Assembly (NCBI RefSeq): GCF_030811835.1
Contig: NZ_JAUSRO010000019.1
Location: forward strand, 1-64,000
DNA from: Variovorax ginsengisoli
GTDB lineage: Bacteria > Pseudomonadota > Gammaproteobacteria > Burkholderiales > Burkholderiaceae_C
Direction: 5' to 3'
DNA: 64,000 nucleotides
The position numbers were made by a program, and so were the translations under genes. A model generated the notes under the pieces. The model saw nothing but the letters and a program-made list of their open reading frames with translations. It ran no database searches and was not told where the DNA came from. Shown piece by piece: positions 24,224-32,864 of this stretch (position 1 is the stretch's first letter; each line of letters begins with the position of its first letter).

Positions 24224-26014
24224 ATGAGCGATTTCAAGACCATCATCGAACCCGCTGCCGTCGTCTGCCCGAAACCATTGCCCATCTCGCGCGCACACGA
24301 GTGCGAGTTCGCCCTCAACATCGGCCTGTTCTTCGACGGTACCGACAACAACAAAAACACCGAGGCGACCAAGCTCACCAACACCAATATCGTGCGGCTT
24401 TGGGAGGCCTACAAGGACAACGACGACGAGGGGTTCTACGCGAACTATGTCTCTGGCGTCGGAACGCCCTTCACCGAAATCGGCGAAAAGACTTTCCCCG
24501 CCATGGGGTCACCCTTCGGTGCCGGTGGCGAGGCTCGGATCGTTTATGGGTTGCTGCAGGTCATCAACTCGGTACATCGGTTTGTGAACGGCAGCTTGCG
24601 CTTTGAGGGACCCGTCCTCGCCGCCCTCTGCTCCGACACCCGCGTGCCCGCCGACTCCGCCAGCGCCACCCCCCAGCGCCTGACCGCACCCCAGAAAATC
24701 CTCGCCGACCTGGGTCTTTCTCAAGGGCTGGTCGGCGCGCCGCCCGAGCGCCGCCAGTTCATCACCGGCATTGCCGCAGAGCTGCGCCAGCAGCTCCTGG
24801 CGCGTGCCACCCGGCCGCGCGTCTCGGCCATCTACCTGGACGTGTTCGGCTTTAGCCGTGGCGCCGCCCAGGCACGCGTCTTCACCAGCTGGCTGCACCA
24901 GCTCATGCTCAGTCACGGCGAGCTCTTCGGCGTGCCCAGCTATGTGCGCATGCTCGGGGTCTTCGACACCGTCTCTTCCATCGGCCTGACCGATGCGATC
25001 GGCAGCCACGGCCACGGCGCCTGGGCCACGGCGCAGGATCTGCGCATTCATCCGGAGGTGAAGAACTGTGTGCACTACCTCGGGCTGCACGAGCTGCGCA
25101 CCAACTTCCCCAGCGACAGCGTCGGTGGGCTGGAAGGTGTACTGCCGCCCAATTGCCAGGAGCACTTCTGCCCCGGTGTGCACAGCGACGTGGGTGGCGG
25201 CTACGACGCGGGCGAACAGGGAAAGGGTGGCATCGAGCGCCTGATCGACCCGCGCGTGACCCTGAGCATGGGCGGCGGCTTGCGCTTCGAGCCCGACGAC
25301 AGCCGCAAGCTCTCGCAGTGGTCGCTCAATGCCATGCATGCGGCGGCCTTGGAGACCTGCAAATCGCACGAGGCAATTCCCTGGATCGAGTTCAATTCAG
25401 AGGCGGGTGATAAAGCCCGACTCTCCGAACGCTTCGCCATGGCCAGCGACCGAACGGGCACGCCCTTCGTGCGCACGGCGGTCGAGCGCTACTTCCAGCG
25501 CTGCGGCGTGGCATCGGGCCTCAACGCGCGCGATGCGCTGCGCGAGCACGGCCTGCGCTACCTGGCCTGGCGCTACCAGGTGAACCGGCAGAACGGCTTC
25601 GAGAAGCTCCCCAGCGTGAGGCGCGCTCGCACGCGCGGGGGGCCGGGCCTGGACTACTACCTTCGAGGCGAGAAGCTCTTCGGCGAGCAGGTTCGCATGC
25701 TCTCCACGCGCGCACCGCTGCTGGACTTCATGAGCGAGAAGGACACCCGCAACGGCTTCAGCGCGCACGCGCCCGAGATTTTCGAGCGCATGAAGACGCT
25801 GCGGCTCGAAAGTGATATCGGCACCTTCTTCGACGAATGGGTGCACGACTCCTATGCCGGGTTCATCGGCAAGTTTGTCAATCATGGCGGCAACCTCATG
25901 CACCTCGCGTCCGAAGGGCAACGCTACGTGCGCTGGCGCGGCTTGTACTGCGGCTCCGACGAGCAGCTCAATGCGCTGCGCCGGGCCGGGGACGAGGACC
26001 GCCGCGTGGCCTAG
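24224..26014 (+). CDS. T6SS phospholipase effector, Tle1-like (DUF2235)
   Basis: A 596-residue alpha/beta-hydrolase of the DUF2235/T6SS_Tle1 family. Near the N-terminus is the hallmark GLFFDGTDNN (34-43). The nucleophile elbow is GFSRG at 209-213 (Ser211). GVFDTVSS near 245-252 and GVHSDVGGGY at 318-327 supply the likely acidic and His partners (for example Asp248 and His320; exact triad is inferred). Family members are lipases delivered into target-cell periplasm, where they cut membrane phospholipids. There is no signal peptide, as expected for T6SS cargo. Linkage to vgrG, an adaptor, PAAR and candidate immunity genes makes the assignment strong. Confidence 0.9.
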   Translation: MSDFKTIIEPAAVVCPKPLPISRAHECEFALNIGLFFDGTDNNKNTEATKLTNTNIVRLWEAYKDNDDEGFYANYVSGVGTPFTEIGEKTFPAMGSPFGAGGEARIVYGLLQVINSVHRFVNGSLRFEGPVLAALCSDTRVPADSASATPQRLTAPQKILADLGLSQGLVGAPPERRQFITGIAAELRQQLLARATRPRVSAIYLDVFGFSRGAAQARVFTSWLHQLMLSHGELFGVPSYVRMLGVFDTVSSIGLTDAIGSHGHGAWATAQDLRIHPEVKNCVHYLGLHELRTNFPSDSVGGLEGVLPPNCQEHFCPGVHSDVGGGYDAGEQGKGGIERLIDPRVTLSMGGGLRFEPDDSRKLSQWSLNAMHAAALETCKSHEAIPWIEFNSEAGDKARLSERFAMASDRTGTPFVRTAVERYFQRCGVASGLNARDALREHGLRYLAWRYQVNRQNGFEKLPSVRRARTRGGPGLDYYLRGEKLFGEQVRMLSTRAPLLDFMSEKDTRNGFSAHAPEIFERMKTLRLESDIGTFFDEWVHDSYAGFIGKFVNHGGNLMHLASEGQRYVRWRGLYCGSDEQLNALRRAGDEDRRVA

Positions 26015-26027
26015 GCAGGTCGGTGGA

Positions 26028-27551
26028 TCAGGCGTCGAGCTGCGCCAGCCGCTGCATCTTTCGCTCGCTCATGCGCTTGGCCACCCGTGGCAGCACCAGC
26101 ACGCACAGCACCACGATCACCAGGGCAATCGACATCGGGCGCTGGAAGAACACCAGCGCACTGCCCTCGCCGATCGACATGGCGTTGCGCAGCTGCGCTT
26201 CGGCCAGCGGGCCGAGGATCATGCCGACCACCACGGGTGCGGTCGGGAAGTCGAAACGACGCATCACCACGCCCAGCACGCCGATGGCGTACAGCAGGAA
26301 CAGGTCGAAGGCGCTCTGGCGCATGCCGTAGGCACCCACCGTCGCGAAGATCAGGATGCCGGCGTAGAGCTGGGGCTTGGGGATCTTCAGCAGCTTGACC
26401 CACAGGCCGACCATCGGCAGGTTCAGCACCAGCAGCATCACGTTGCCGATGTAGAGCGAGGCGATCAGCGCCCAGACCAGCGCGGCCGAGGTGGTGAAAA
26501 GCTGCGGGCCGGGCTGGATGCCGTAGTTCTGGAACGCGCCCAGCAGGATGGCCGTGGTGTTGCTGGTGGGGATGCCCAGCGTCAGCAGCGGGATCAGCGC
26601 GGCGGTGACCGTGGCGTTGTTGGCGGCCTCCGGGCCGGCCACGCCTTCGATGGCGCCGGTGGTGCCGAACTCGGCCTTGGCATCCTTGTCCTTGGCGAGC
26701 TTCTTTTCCATCGCATAGCTCAGGAAGGTCGGGATTTCGGTGCCGCCGGCCGGAATGCAGCCGAAGGGCGTGCCGATCGCGGTGCCGCGCAGCCAGGCCG
26801 GAATGGATCGCTTCCAGTCGCGCTTTGTCATGTGCACGCGGCTGAGCTTGTTCTGGCCTTCGACGACTTTGCCTTCGTACAGCACGGCGTAGAGCACTTC
26901 GGCCACGGCGAACAGGCCCACGGCCACCAGCACGATCTCGATACCGTCCAGCATTTCCGGGATGCCACCGGTGTAGCGCCCCTGTCCGGAGATCTGGTCG
27001 AGGCCGACGCAGCCCGCAGCCAGCCCGACGAACAAGGCCGTCATGCCGCGCAGCGTGCTCTTGCCGAGCACGGCGCTCACCGTGGTGAAGGCCAGCAGCA
27101 TCAGCAGGAAGTACTCGGGCGGGCCGAGCTTGACCGCGAACTCGGCCACGAACGGCGCGAACAGCGTGACGATGACCGTTGCGATGGTGCCGGCGACGAA
27201 GGAGCCGATGGCCGCAGTGGCCAGCGCCGCCCCGGCCCGCCCGCTCTTGGCCATCTTGTTGCCTTCCATCGCCGTGACCATGCTGGCCGTCTCGCCGGGC
27301 GTGTTCAGCAGGATGGAGGTGGTCGAGCCGCCGTACATGGCGCCGTAGTAGATGCCCGAGAAGAAGATCATCGAGGCCGTGACGTCGACCTTGGCGGTGA
27401 TGGGCAGCAGCATGGCCACGGCCACGGCCGGGCCGATGCCCGGCAGCACGCCGACGGCGGTGCCGAGCGCGCAGCCAACCAGGCACCAGAGCAGGTTGAC
27501 AGGGGTGATGGCCGCGCCGAAGCCGACCATGAGTGCGTTGAAGATGTCCAT
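26028..27551 (-). CDS. Tripartite tricarboxylate transporter large subunit TctA (second system)
   Basis: A 507-residue polytopic permease with the TctA signatures GVLPGIGPAVAVAMLLPITAK, FFSGIYYGAMYGGSTTSILLN, and in the second half PAGGTEIPTFLSYAMEKKL with LGIPTSNTTAILLGAFQNYGIQPGP. It follows tctB by one base and converges on the phospholipase gene with a 13-bp gap. It forms a complete TTT system with the adjacent TctB and TctC. Confidence 0.94.
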   Translation of the reverse strand: MDIFNALMVGFGAAITPVNLLWCLVGCALGTAVGVLPGIGPAVAVAMLLPITAKVDVTASMIFFSGIYYGAMYGGSTTSILLNTPGETASMVTAMEGNKMAKSGRAGAALATAAIGSFVAGTIATVIVTLFAPFVAEFAVKLGPPEYFLLMLLAFTTVSAVLGKSTLRGMTALFVGLAAGCVGLDQISGQGRYTGGIPEMLDGIEIVLVAVGLFAVAEVLYAVLYEGKVVEGQNKLSRVHMTKRDWKRSIPAWLRGTAIGTPFGCIPAGGTEIPTFLSYAMEKKLAKDKDAKAEFGTTGAIEGVAGPEAANNATVTAALIPLLTLGIPTSNTTAILLGAFQNYGIQPGPQLFTTSAALVWALIASLYIGNVMLLVLNLPMVGLWVKLLKIPKPQLYAGILIFATVGAYGMRQSAFDLFLLYAIGVLGVVMRRFDFPTAPVVVGMILGPLAEAQLRNAMSIGEGSALVFFQRPMSIALVIVVLCVLVLPRVAKRMSERKMQRLAQLDA

Positions 27552-27552
27552 G

Positions 27553-28098
27553 TCAGAACCACCCTGTGGAAGTCAGGCCCGGCAGGTTGATGGCCAGGAA
27601 TTGGGTGAAGGTCCAGAACACGGGCGCCGAAATCAGCAGCCCGGTCACGATGTCGATGAGCCAGGTGCGCGGCGCGCCCGACGGCTGGCCGGTCGCGCGG
27701 CGCAGGCCCTGCACGGCCATCACGTAGCACAGTGTGCAGCTCAGGATGAAGCCCAGCGAGGTGATGACGGCCGCGTTGATCAGCAAACCGGCCGACACCC
27801 AGACGAAGCCCGGCCAGTAGGCGCGGTCGGCGCCGGTCGGAGGATCGAGTTCGCGGAAGCCGCCGCTGCGCGCCTCCCACAGGATGAAGACGCCGCAGAT
27901 CATCAGCACGATGGCTGTGAGCCAGGGCAGGAAATTGGGGCCGACACCGCCGTAGCCGGCGTCGGACGAAATGTCGAGGGCGCCATACGCCAGGCCCAGG
28001 CCCGTCAGCAGCACGCCGACGCCAACGAGGGTCTGCGGCCAGACCGCCGCGGCCTTTGCGTCCGCCTCGTCAGGAGAGATAGAACTTGTTGTTGTCAT
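27553..28098 (-). CDS. Tripartite tricarboxylate transporter small membrane subunit TctB (second system)
   Basis: A 181-residue protein with four predicted TM helices, read from the ATG at 28098 (MTTTSSISPDEAD); a longer frame adds a non-conserved Arg-rich stretch. Sequence GVGPNFLPWLTAIVLMICGVF and WVSAGLLINAAVITSLGFIL fit TctB. It lies between tctC (112 bp upstream, with a hairpin in the gap) and tctA. Confidence 0.88.
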   Translation of the reverse strand: MTTTSSISPDEADAKAAAVWPQTLVGVGVLLTGLGLAYGALDISSDAGYGGVGPNFLPWLTAIVLMICGVFILWEARSGGFRELDPPTGADRAYWPGFVWVSAGLLINAAVITSLGFILSCTLCYVMAVQGLRRATGQPSGAPRTWLIDIVTGLLISAPVFWTFTQFLAINLPGLTSTGWF

Positions 28099-28141
28099 CG
28101 TTTGATTCCAGGGAAGACGGACACGGTGGCCCTTGCGAAAA

Positions 28142-28173
28142 CACCGCGGCGCCGGCACGCCGGACCCACGGTG
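28142..28173 (-). other. Stem-loop between tctC and tctB
   Basis: CACCG near 28142 and CGGTG near 28169-28173 close a hairpin that contains an inner CCGGC/GCCGG pairing. It lies in the gap between the binding-protein gene and the permease genes. Such structures often stabilise the upstream message or reduce read-through, giving an excess of binding protein. There is no T-run, so full termination is unlikely. Confidence 0.5.
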
Positions 28174-28210
28174 GTCTTGCTTTCGAAAGCTCTCGCAGCG
28201 CAGGGCCCGA

Positions 28211-29170
28211 TCAGATCATTCCGGACTTGGCCATCGTGGCGCGCAGCGACGCGAACTCGTCCTCGACGAACTTGTCGAAGGCCGGGCCGGTCAGCACGGC
28301 GGGGGTCCAGTCGTTCTTCTTCACGGCGTCGGCCCAGCTCGGGCTCTTGAGCGCCGCGAGCACCATGTCGGTCAGCGCCTTGCGCTGGTCTGCGCTGATG
28401 CCGGGCGCGCCGTACACGCCGCGCCAGTTGCCGATTTCCACGTCGATGCCCTGCTCCTTGAGCGTCGGCACGTCGACGCCGGGCAGGCGCTGGGCCGAGG
28501 TCACCGCGATGGCGCGCATCTTGCCCGCGGCAATGTACTCGGCGAACTCGCTGTAGCCGCTGCCGCCGATGCTCACGTTGCCGCCCAGGATGGCCGCCGT
28601 GGCTTCACCGCCGCCACGGAAGGCCACGTAGTTGATCTTCGATGGGTCGGCGCCCACCTTCTGCGCGATCATGGCCGCGGCAATGTGCTCGGTGGCACCG
28701 CGCGAACCGCCGCCCCACTTCACACTGCCCGGGTCCTTCTTGAGCTGATCGACCACGTCCTTCATCGTCTTGAAGGGCGAGTTGGTGGGCAGCACGAACA
28801 CGTTGTATTCGCTGGTGATGCGGGCGATCGGCGTGGCCGATTCGAGCTTGACCGGTGGCTTGCCGGTGATGATGCCGCCCAGCATGACCGCGCCCATGAC
28901 CATCAGCGCGTTCGGGTCGCCCTTGGAGCCGTTGACGAACTGGGCCAGGCCCAGCGCACCGGCAGCGCCGCCCTTGTTGTCGTAGGTGACCGTGTCGGCG
29001 ACCTTCGCGTCGACGAGGGCCTTGCCCAGCGCGCGGCCGGTGGTGTCCCAACCGCCGCCCGGGTTGGCGGGTACCATCATCTTGACGTTGGCGGCGGCCC
29101 AGGCCGAAAGCGGCAGGGCACCGGTGGCGGCGAGTGCGGCCAGGGACTTCAGGAAGGTATCGCGACGCAT
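28211..29170 (-). CDS. Tripartite tricarboxylate transporter binding protein TctC
   Basis: A 319-residue Bug/TctC-family periplasmic protein. The signal is MRRDTFLKSLAALAATGALPLSAWA, then mature sequence NVKMMVPANPGGGWDTTGRALGK, the standard carboxylate-binding loop, and GGAAGALGLAQF. The ATG at 29170 follows AGGAGA at good spacing. It opens the tctCBA operon and is divergent from tctDE, the arrangement of characterised citrate/tricarboxylate systems. The carboxylate bound is unknown. Confidence 0.93.
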   Translation of the reverse strand: MRRDTFLKSLAALAATGALPLSAWAAANVKMMVPANPGGGWDTTGRALGKALVDAKVADTVTYDNKGGAAGALGLAQFVNGSKGDPNALMVMGAVMLGGIITGKPPVKLESATPIARITSEYNVFVLPTNSPFKTMKDVVDQLKKDPGSVKWGGGSRGATEHIAAAMIAQKVGADPSKINYVAFRGGGEATAAILGGNVSIGGSGYSEFAEYIAAGKMRAIAVTSAQRLPGVDVPTLKEQGIDVEIGNWRGVYGAPGISADQRKALTDMVLAALKSPSWADAVKKNDWTPAVLTGPAFDKFVEDEFASLRATMAKSGMI

Positions 29171-29284
29171 GGGTTGTCTCCTATTACCAAGGTAAGCTGA
29201 TCGGAAGCTGAACGCCGCTATGATGCGCCGCCTCGCTGTCAGTTGGCTGTCCTGCACACTGGGGTAAACACCGAACCCTGATTC

Positions 29285-29968
29285 ATGAAGCTGCTGCTTG
29301 TCGAAGACGACCCCACCATGCAGACCACGCTGCAGCGCACGCTCGGGCGCCGGCGCATCGACGTGCGCGTGTGCGGCGACGGCGCCCTGGCGCTGGCGCA
29401 GTGGCGTGCCATCGAGCCCGACGTGGTGGCGCTCGACCTGAGCCTGCCGAACCTCGACGGCCTGCAGGTACTGGCCCAGGCCCGCGCCGCCGGCCTGCGC
29501 ACACCGGTGCTGCTGCTGACCGCGCGCGGCACGGTGGGCGACCGCATCGTCGGGCTGAATGCCGGTGCCGACGACTACCTGCCCAAGCCCTTCGACCTCG
29601 ACGAGCTGGAAGCGCGCATCCGTGCGCTTCGCCGGCGCCACCAGCCCATCGATGGCGAGCCACCGCCCGGCCCCAAGGACGTCGGCGGATTGCGCTATGC
29701 GGTCGACAGCGGCGCCATCTATCACCGCGCCGACGTGCTCGACCTCACGCCACGCGAGTTGGCGCTCCTCAAGGCGCTGATGACCAAACCGGGCCATGCG
29801 GTGAGCAAGGAACGGCTTTTCGAACTGGTGTTCCCGGGCGAGACCGACGTCCAGTACGAGGCGGTCGAAGTGGTGGTGTACCGGCTGCGCAAGAAACTCG
29901 CCGGCACCGGCGCCTCGCTGATGACGTTGCGCGGGCTCGGCTACCTGCTGCGAGAAGACGCTGCATGA
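29285..29968 (+). CDS. TctD-like response regulator (second system)
   Basis: A 227-residue OmpR/TctD-type regulator with EDD acidic residues at 7-9, phospho-acceptor D51 (VALDLSLP), the PKPF lysine and a C-terminal winged helix (LTPRELALLKALMTKPGH, VYRLRKKLAG, LRGLGYLL). The stop overlaps the kinase start (ATGA). It is divergent from tctC across a 114-bp gap that must hold both promoters. It probably activates tctCBA. Confidence 0.92.
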   Translation: MKLLLVEDDPTMQTTLQRTLGRRRIDVRVCGDGALALAQWRAIEPDVVALDLSLPNLDGLQVLAQARAAGLRTPVLLLTARGTVGDRIVGLNAGADDYLPKPFDLDELEARIRALRRRHQPIDGEPPPGPKDVGGLRYAVDSGAIYHRADVLDLTPRELALLKALMTKPGHAVSKERLFELVFPGETDVQYEAVEVVVYRLRKKLAGTGASLMTLRGLGYLLREDAA

Positions 29969-31398
29969 CGCTGAAGGCTGCGGGCCTGTTGGGCCTGGGG
30001 GCAGGCGCTTCGCTGCGCACGCGGTTGCTGCTGGGCATCCTGGCGCCAGTGGCGCTTTTCATCGTGATCAACAGCGTGAGCCTGTACCGGCAGAGCCTGG
30101 CTGCAGCCACCACCGCCTACGACCGCACCCTGCTCGCCTCGGCCAAGACCATCGGCGAGCAGCTCGACGTGGAGGGCTACGACGACGCGGCGCGATTGCG
30201 CGCCGTGGTGCCCTACTCCGCGCTCGAAGCCTTCGAGGCCGACAACAAAAGTCGCATGTTCTACCGCGTGTCCGCGCAGAGCGGCGACATGGTCTCGGGC
30301 TACGCCGAGCTGCCGTTCTGGCGCGGCAGGCTGCCCAACCGGCCGCCCTACGCAGCGCTGGTCGATTTCTATGACGCGGAGTTTCGCGGCCAGCCGGTGC
30401 GCATGACCGTGCTGCTCCAGCCGGTGGCCAGCTCCCGGGGGCGCGGCATGGCGGTGGTGCAGGTGGCCGAAACGCTGGAGCTGCGGGAGACGCTGGCGCG
30501 TCAGTTGCTGATCGACATGCTCTGGCGCCAGCTCGTGCTACTGGCCGTGATCGCGGGCGTCACCACGCTGGTGGTGCAACGCGCCACACGGCCGGTGCGC
30601 GCACTGGGCGAGGCGATCGAGGCGCGCGCGCCCGACGACCTGTCGCCCATCGACGCGCCCGACGCGCCGCGCGAGTTGCGCCCGCTCATCGACGCCACCA
30701 CCCGTGTCATGGGCCGCCTGCAGGGCCTGCTCGATCACCAGAAGCGCTTCGTGCGCGACAGCGCGCACCAATTGCGCACGCCACTGGCCGTGCTCAAGGC
30801 GCAAGTACAGTCGGCGCGCCGCGGCGACGTGCCGCCTGACCAGGCGCTGCGAGAGATCGACGACACGGTCCAGCGCGCGACGCTGCTGGCCAACCAGATG
30901 CTGTCGCTCGCCAAGGTCGAGCAACTGCGCCAACAACCCGAGTCGCAGGTGCTCGACTTCGGCAGCATCGTGCGCGAGATCGCTCTCGACATTTCCCCGC
31001 TGATCGCCGACAAGGCGCTCGACTTCGAGCTCGACGCCACGCCAACACACGTGAATGCCCACCAGTGGATGCTGCAGGAACTCGCTCGCAACCTGCTGCA
31101 CAACGCCATCAAGCACAGCCCGCCGGGCGGCGCACTGCTCGTCGAGGTGCGGGTGGACGATGGCATGGCGCAATTGCGCCTGAGCGATGAAGGCCCCGGC
31201 ATCTCGTCGTCGCTGCGCCAACGGCTGTTCGCGCCCTTCGCCGCGGGAGACACACGCAGCGGCTCCGGGCTGGGACTGGCGATCTGCCGCGAAATCGTGC
31301 GTGCGCTCGGTGGCAGCATCTCGCTGGACAATCGGGTCTCGGCAGGCCGCGTCACCGGGCTCGACGCAACGGTGCGGCTGCCACTCGAACAAGGATGA
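29965..31398 (+). CDS. TctE-like sensor histidine kinase (second system)
   Basis: A 477-residue kinase: TM1 at about 22-40, periplasmic sensor domain to about 185, TM2 at about 187-203, HAMP-like linker, HisKA with H268 in SAHQLRTPLAVLK, and HATPase with N box (ELARNLLHNAIKHS), DEGPGISSS and GSGLGLAICREIV. It pairs with the overlapping TctD-like regulator. A second TctD/TctE pair lies at 14.1-16.2 kb, so insulation between the two is of interest. Confidence 0.92.
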   Translation: MTLKAAGLLGLGAGASLRTRLLLGILAPVALFIVINSVSLYRQSLAAATTAYDRTLLASAKTIGEQLDVEGYDDAARLRAVVPYSALEAFEADNKSRMFYRVSAQSGDMVSGYAELPFWRGRLPNRPPYAALVDFYDAEFRGQPVRMTVLLQPVASSRGRGMAVVQVAETLELRETLARQLLIDMLWRQLVLLAVIAGVTTLVVQRATRPVRALGEAIEARAPDDLSPIDAPDAPRELRPLIDATTRVMGRLQGLLDHQKRFVRDSAHQLRTPLAVLKAQVQSARRGDVPPDQALREIDDTVQRATLLANQMLSLAKVEQLRQQPESQVLDFGSIVREIALDISPLIADKALDFELDATPTHVNAHQWMLQELARNLLHNAIKHSPPGGALLVEVRVDDGMAQLRLSDEGPGISSSLRQRLFAPFAAGDTRSGSGLGLAICREIVRALGGSISLDNRVSAGRVTGLDATVRLPLEQG

Positions 31399-31856
31399 CG
31401 ATGGATCGTTTGCGCATCGACAAGTGGCTGTGGGCCGCACGCTTCTACAAGACCCGATCGCTGGCGGCCGAGGAAATCGGCAAGAACCGGGTGCAGGTCA
31501 ATGGCGACATCGCCAAGGCCTCGCGCGAGGTCAAGGCGGGTGACACCGTGGCCCTGCGCCATGGCGTGGTGCTTCGCACGGTGGTGGTGCGCGGTGTAAG
31601 CGGCCAGCGCGGTCCGGCGCCCGTGGCCCAGCAGCTCTACGAGGAAACGCCCGACAGCATCGCCGCGCAACAGGCCGCAAGGGAGCTGCGCAAGATGGGC
31701 AGCGAGCCGGCACTGAGCATCGACACCGGCCGGCCGACCAAGCGCAACCGGCGCGATCTCGATGCGGCAAGGCGCGGCACGTCGGGCGGTACAGGCGCAG
31801 GCACAGGCGAATGGGACAACCGATGGAGCGCGTCCGTCGACGCGGACGAACGCTGA
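31395..31856 (+). CDS. hslR: S4-domain RNA-binding heat shock protein Hsp15-like
   Basis: A 153-residue protein. The S4 RNA-binding domain covers about residues 3-65 (MDRLRIDKWLWAARFYKTRSLAAEEI, then NRVQVNGDIAKASREVKAGD), closely resembling Hsp15, which rescues stalled 50S subunits carrying nascent chains. The C-terminal half is basic and disordered-looking. The ATG at 31395 overlaps the kinase stop (ATGA); a second ATG at 31401 is an alternative start. The overlap is probably chance packing, as a link to carboxylate uptake is not expected. Confidence 0.85.
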   Translation: MTMDRLRIDKWLWAARFYKTRSLAAEEIGKNRVQVNGDIAKASREVKAGDTVALRHGVVLRTVVVRGVSGQRGPAPVAQQLYEETPDSIAAQQAARELRKMGSEPALSIDTGRPTKRNRRDLDAARRGTSGGTGAGTGEWDNRWSASVDADER

Positions 31857-31946
31857 TTCGCAGCTCACAGGGTGTTGCGCCCGCAGGGCGTCGCGGTTGA
31901 ATCCGACAACCGCCTGGAGCAGGCAGCACTACGGTAGAAAGCTACC

Positions 31947-31976
31947 ATTCGTGAGCCTAACTAATTCGTGAGCCTA
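31947..31976 (+). repeat. 13-bp direct repeat upstream of ppk2
   Basis: ATTCGTGAGCCTA occurs at 31947-31959 and again at 31964-31976, a 17-bp period, ending 6 bp before the ppk2 start. A small inverted repeat, GGTAG-AAAG-CTACC, lies just before it at 31933-31946. It may be a local duplication or a regulator-binding pair; the second copy overlaps the expected ribosome-binding region. Confidence 0.5.
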
Positions 31977-31982
31977 CCCATC

Positions 31983-32789
31983 ATGTCCAGCTTCAAGAAG
32001 TACCGCGTCGGCGACAAGTTCAAGCTGGACCGTTGCAACCCCGCCGCCACGCCCTTTCTCGAAGGCACCGAAGCGCAGCAGGCCCGCCAACTCGACGCCC
32101 TGGCCATCGAGCTCGACAAACTGCAGAACCTGCTGCACGCCGCAGGCCAGCGCAAGGTGCTGCTGGTATTGCAGGGCATGGACACCAGCGGCAAGGACGG
32201 CACGATACGCTGGGTGTTCTCCCGGACCTCACCGCTGGGCGTGCGGGTCGCCGCCTTCAAGGCGCCTACCGAAGAAGAACGCGCCCGCGACTTCCTCTGG
32301 CGCTGCCATGCCGTGGTGCCCCGCGCGGGCGAGTTGACCGTCTGGAACCGCAGCCACTACGAAGACGTGCTGGTCCCGGTGGTCGAGGGGTGGATCGACA
32401 AGGCCCAGACCCGGCGCCGCTACGCGCAGATCAACGACTTCGAGCGCCTGCTGACAGAGACAGGCACGGTCATCGTCAAATGCATGCTCCACATCAGCCC
32501 AGAGGTACAGCGTCAACGGTTGCAGGAGCGCGTCGACACACCGGGCAAGCAATGGAAATTCAGCATGGGCGATCTGGACGTCCGTAAGAAATGGGTTCCC
32601 TACCAGGCAGCCTACGAGAAGGCGCTGCGTGCAACCTCCACCCGCGACGCCCCGTGGTACGTCATTCCGGCAGACAGCAAGATGCATCGCAATCTCATGA
32701 TCGCCCGCCTGCTCGTCAAGACACTGGACAGGATGGATTTGCGCGTGCCGCCATCCGACCCGGCACTGGAAGCGCTGGTCGTGACTTGA
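31983..32789 (+). CDS. ppk2: Polyphosphate kinase 2 family protein
   Basis: A 268-residue single-domain PPK2. Walker A is GMDTSGKDG at 65-73, Walker B/lid region is VPRAGELTVWNRSHYEDVLV around 112-131, and KWKFSMGDLD-type sequence is present near the lid (QWKFSMGDLDVRKKW). These enzymes move phosphate between polyphosphate and nucleotides; the compact form and insertions fit the nucleotide-phosphorylating classes I-III, with class not decided. The ATG at 31983 is preferred to a GTG at 31968, which lies inside the direct repeat. Confidence 0.9.
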   Translation: MSSFKKYRVGDKFKLDRCNPAATPFLEGTEAQQARQLDALAIELDKLQNLLHAAGQRKVLLVLQGMDTSGKDGTIRWVFSRTSPLGVRVAAFKAPTEEERARDFLWRCHAVVPRAGELTVWNRSHYEDVLVPVVEGWIDKAQTRRRYAQINDFERLLTETGTVIVKCMLHISPEVQRQRLQERVDTPGKQWKFSMGDLDVRKKWVPYQAAYEKALRATSTRDAPWYVIPADSKMHRNLMIARLLVKTLDRMDLRVPPSDPALEALVVT

Positions 32790-32864
32790 TCGGCTAAAGA
32801 GATCGGCATGCAGTCGTTGCTGAGCGCCTCGACCGCGCAGGAGCCGTAGCGCGAGAATGCTGCC

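Noticed and set aside
28697..28712. Sigma-54-like TGGCAC string as a promoter for the local activator
   Set aside because: It lies inside the tctC coding sequence and lacks the TTGC box at the required spacing; no convincing -24/-12 promoter was found in the window.
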